A stretch of DNA of 11,811 nucleotides from Phycisphaerae bacterium. Lineage in GTDB: Bacteria > Planctomycetota > Phycisphaerae > SM23-33. Below the pieces are notes generated by a model. That model saw only the letters and a list, made by a program, of their open reading frames with translations. It was not told the DNA's origin and searched no databases. Of the stretch, positions 10,201 through 11,811 are shown piece by piece (positions within the stretch are counted from its first letter, which is position 1; each line of letters starts with the position of its first letter). The position numbers were made by a program, and so were the translations under genes. Location: positions 1 through 11,811 of the forward strand of contig DAOVQV010000019.1 in the NCBI GenBank assembly GCA_030628445.1. Reading direction: 5' to 3'.

Positions 10201-11811
10201 ATGACCACGCCGGGAGAAACCAAACGGGTCGGTAGCAGACGATCAAGCGGTTCGCGCGGCCTGGGCCGCGGACGTTTTTGGCGGACCTTGCACCTTGTCC
10301 GCCCGGTGCTGCTTGCAGCCTTCGCAGCCCTGGCGTTTGCGGTCCTTTTGGGGCGGAACCACGACAGCTTTGAAGACAAGCTGGTGCAGAGCTTTCAGCG
10401 GTACCAGTTGGGCTTTGCGCAGGGGATGGCGGGGGCCATAGAAGAGGCGCTTAACGACATGGCAAAGAGCTTTGCCATGATTGGCGCCCACCCGCAGACG
10501 GTTCGCGGCGGGACCAAGTGCCGCGACATTATCGATTCGTACTACGCGACGTACTCGGACATCCTGGAGCATGTGGCCCTGTCGGACGCGGAGGGTGGGA
10601 TTGTCTATCAGTGCCCGCCCGACGGCGACCTCGACACGCTGCGCCGGTTTGAACGGTTCGATGAGATTCGAAACTCGCGCCGGGTCGGCCTGAGCAAGGG
10701 CGGGCCGATCACGATGGTCAACGGCGGGGACGAGCTGCGCATCTTCGCGCCCATCTACAAGTCAGGGCAACTGCGCGGCGTGCTTTTCGCCGGCGTAAGT
10801 GTTCAGAAGCTGTCGGCCAAATGCCTCTCCAGACCCGGCCGGGCGCAAAACGGGTACTGCTGGGTTATCAACACCGACGGGCAGATCATCTTCAGCTCGG
10901 ACCGTCGATCTGTCGTGACCTGGGGCCGGAAAGGTTCAGGTGAAGTGAGGTTCGCCAACGGCGGCGCCGAGCAGGAGAAAATCCGCGACGGGGCTATTGG
11001 CCAATGGGTCAGCAGCGGCCGGTCCGGGGTAGCGGAGTTTACGATGGCGTCCGGTCAGGGCGGTAAGGAACTGGTAGCCTTTGCGCCCGTCACACTCGGG
11101 GGGCACAGGTACGGGCTGTTGGTGGGTTCGCCCAAGGCCGGTATCTCCGTGCCGATTACCTCCCACAGACGCGTTACCTACACGCTGATCGTCGCACTGA
11201 CGTTGCTGTACTTCGCCACGGGATACGTCGCGCACCGCAGCGAGAACGCTCATGCCCGCCTGGCCGAACAGCGCAGAGAAGCAGCCGAACACGCCAACCG
11301 AGCCAAAGGCGAATTCCTGGCCAAGATGAGCCACGAAATTCGAACGCCGCTTAACGGTATCATCGGTATGAGCGAGCTGGCGATGGGTACGGACCTCGAC
11401 GACGAGCAGCGAAGGTACCTCCAGGTGGTCAAGGACTCCGCCGACTCTCTGCTGCTGGTCATCAACGACATCCTGGACTTCTCGAAGATCGACGCGGGTA
11501 AATTGGAGCTTCGGTGCACCGCGTTTGTGCTGCGAGATTGCCTCACCAGCACGCTGGCGCCGCTGAAGGCCTGGGCCGTCAGAAAGGGCCTGGTCATGGA
11601 GTATACCATCAGCGAAGAGGCCCCGGCGCAGTTGACGGGAGATCCGGGACGCGTTCGCCAAGTAATCACGAATCTTCTGGGCAATGCGATCAAGTTCACC
11701 CAAAGCGGCGAGGTGACGGTCCGCGTGGAGGTCGAAGCGGCCGACGAGCAGCAGGTCTGCTTGCACTTCAGCGTCCGGGATACAGGACCGGGAATCCCCG
11801 CGGATAAGCTG
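10201..11811 (+). CDS. Hybrid-type sensor histidine kinase, 3' truncated by the window
   Basis: The frame is open from the ATG at 10201 to the edge, 537 complete codons without a stop (my own translation). A basic, Gly/Ser/Arg-rich N-terminus (1-30) leads to membrane segment 1 (about 34-50). A periplasmic part of about 270 residues follows, long enough for a double Cache (dCache) sensor, with strands such as L-E-H-V-A-L-S-D-A-E-G-G-I-V-Y (122-136) and C-W-V-I-N-T-D-G-Q-I-I-F-S-S (220-233). Membrane segment 2 is at about 325-343. After a short coiled coil comes HisKA with K-M-S-H-E-I-R-T-P-L-N-G-I-I-G-M (His378) and HATPase with N box N-L-L-G-N-A-I-K-F-T (491-500) and G1 D-T-G-P-G-I-P (527-533), where the window ends. 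The H-box and N-box style is that of BarA/hybrid kinases, so receiver domains probably follow; none is visible. The ligand is unknown. Confidence 0.93.
   Translation, partial: MTTPGETKRVGSRRSSGSRGLGRGRFWRTLHLVRPVLLAAFAALAFAVLLGRNHDSFEDKLVQSFQRYQLGFAQGMAGAIEEALNDMAKSFAMIGAHPQTVRGGTKCRDIIDSYYATYSDILEHVALSDAEGGIVYQCPPDGDLDTLRRFERFDEIRNSRRVGLSKGGPITMVNGGDELRIFAPIYKSGQLRGVLFAGVSVQKLSAKCLSRPGRAQNGYCWVINTDGQIIFSSDRRSVVTWGRKGSGEVRFANGGAEQEKIRDGAIGQWVSSGRSGVAEFTMASGQGGKELVAFAPVTLGGHRYGLLVGSPKAGISVPITSHRRVTYTLIVALTLLYFATGYVAHRSENAHARLAEQRREAAEHANRAKGEFLAKMSHEIRTPLNGIIGMSELAMGTDLDDEQRRYLQVVKDSADSLLLVINDILDFSKIDAGKLELRCTAFVLRDCLTSTLAPLKAWAVRKGLVMEYTISEEAPAQLTGDPGRVRQVITNLLGNAIKFTQSGEVTVRVEVEAADEQQVCLHFSVRDTGPGIPADKL

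Noticed and set aside
1..11811. CRISPR array, insertion sequence, tRNA or attachment site
   Set aside because: No spaced direct repeats, transposase, terminal inverted repeats or tRNA-like cloverleaf were seen.

Overview
The window (about 60% G+C by eye) carries a long, tightly packed gene block on the minus strand, running from about 9426 down past the left edge, and one gene on the plus strand that leaves the right edge. The block encodes an envelope machine of the type II secretion / type IV pilus superfamily. The organism is a Gram-negative (diderm) bacterium. The mixed gene set, GspE/GspF and Gsp-like pseudopilins beside a PilM/PilN/PilO platform, and the style of the GspG-like pseudopilin suggest Planctomycetota (perhaps Phycisphaerae). 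That placement is recalled family resemblance and is weak.

Minus-strand block, in order of transcription: a membrane sensor histidine kinase (7582-9426); a single-domain STAS protein (7245-7580); the secretion ATPase GspE/PilB with an N-terminal MshEN-type domain (5473-7248); the inner-membrane platform protein GspF/PilC (4247-5476); the actin-like cytoplasmic PilM (3198-4250); the bitopic PilN (2581-3186) and PilO (2001-2576); a PilP/GspC-like HR-domain protein (1399-1950); a GspG-like pseudopilin (723-1196); a GspH/FimT-like pseudopilin (74-556); and the first 25 codons of a further prepilin (1-77), cut by the window edge. From the kinase to PilO the genes overlap by 4 nt or lie 1-11 nt apart, so this part is very probably one operon. 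A 50-nt gap precedes the PilP/GspC-like gene. A 202-nt gap before the GspG-like gene holds a CRP/FNR-like operator (1301-1322) and a possible -10 box, so the pseudopilins may have their own promoter. A long hairpin (663-698) sits between the first two pseudopilin genes.

Plus strand: a 756-nt intergenic region (9445-10200) separates the block from a divergently transcribed hybrid-type sensor kinase (10201 to the edge). It has a periplasmic sensor region between two membrane segments, then HisKA and the beginning of HATPase. I see no convincing gene in the intergenic region. It holds two strong isolated hairpins on the side of the first kinase, and a run of four consecutive hairpins (10033-10160) just upstream of the second kinase, which may be a structured leader RNA.

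Working model: PilM binds the PilN tail; PilN, PilO and the HR-domain protein form the alignment complex; GspE drives GspF to assemble the pseudopilins. The kinase and STAS protein at the head of the operon would tune this machine. No secretin, prepilin peptidase, PilT or response regulator lies in the window. The machine is therefore either a T2SS built on a T4P-type platform or a pilus without a retraction ATPase nearby.
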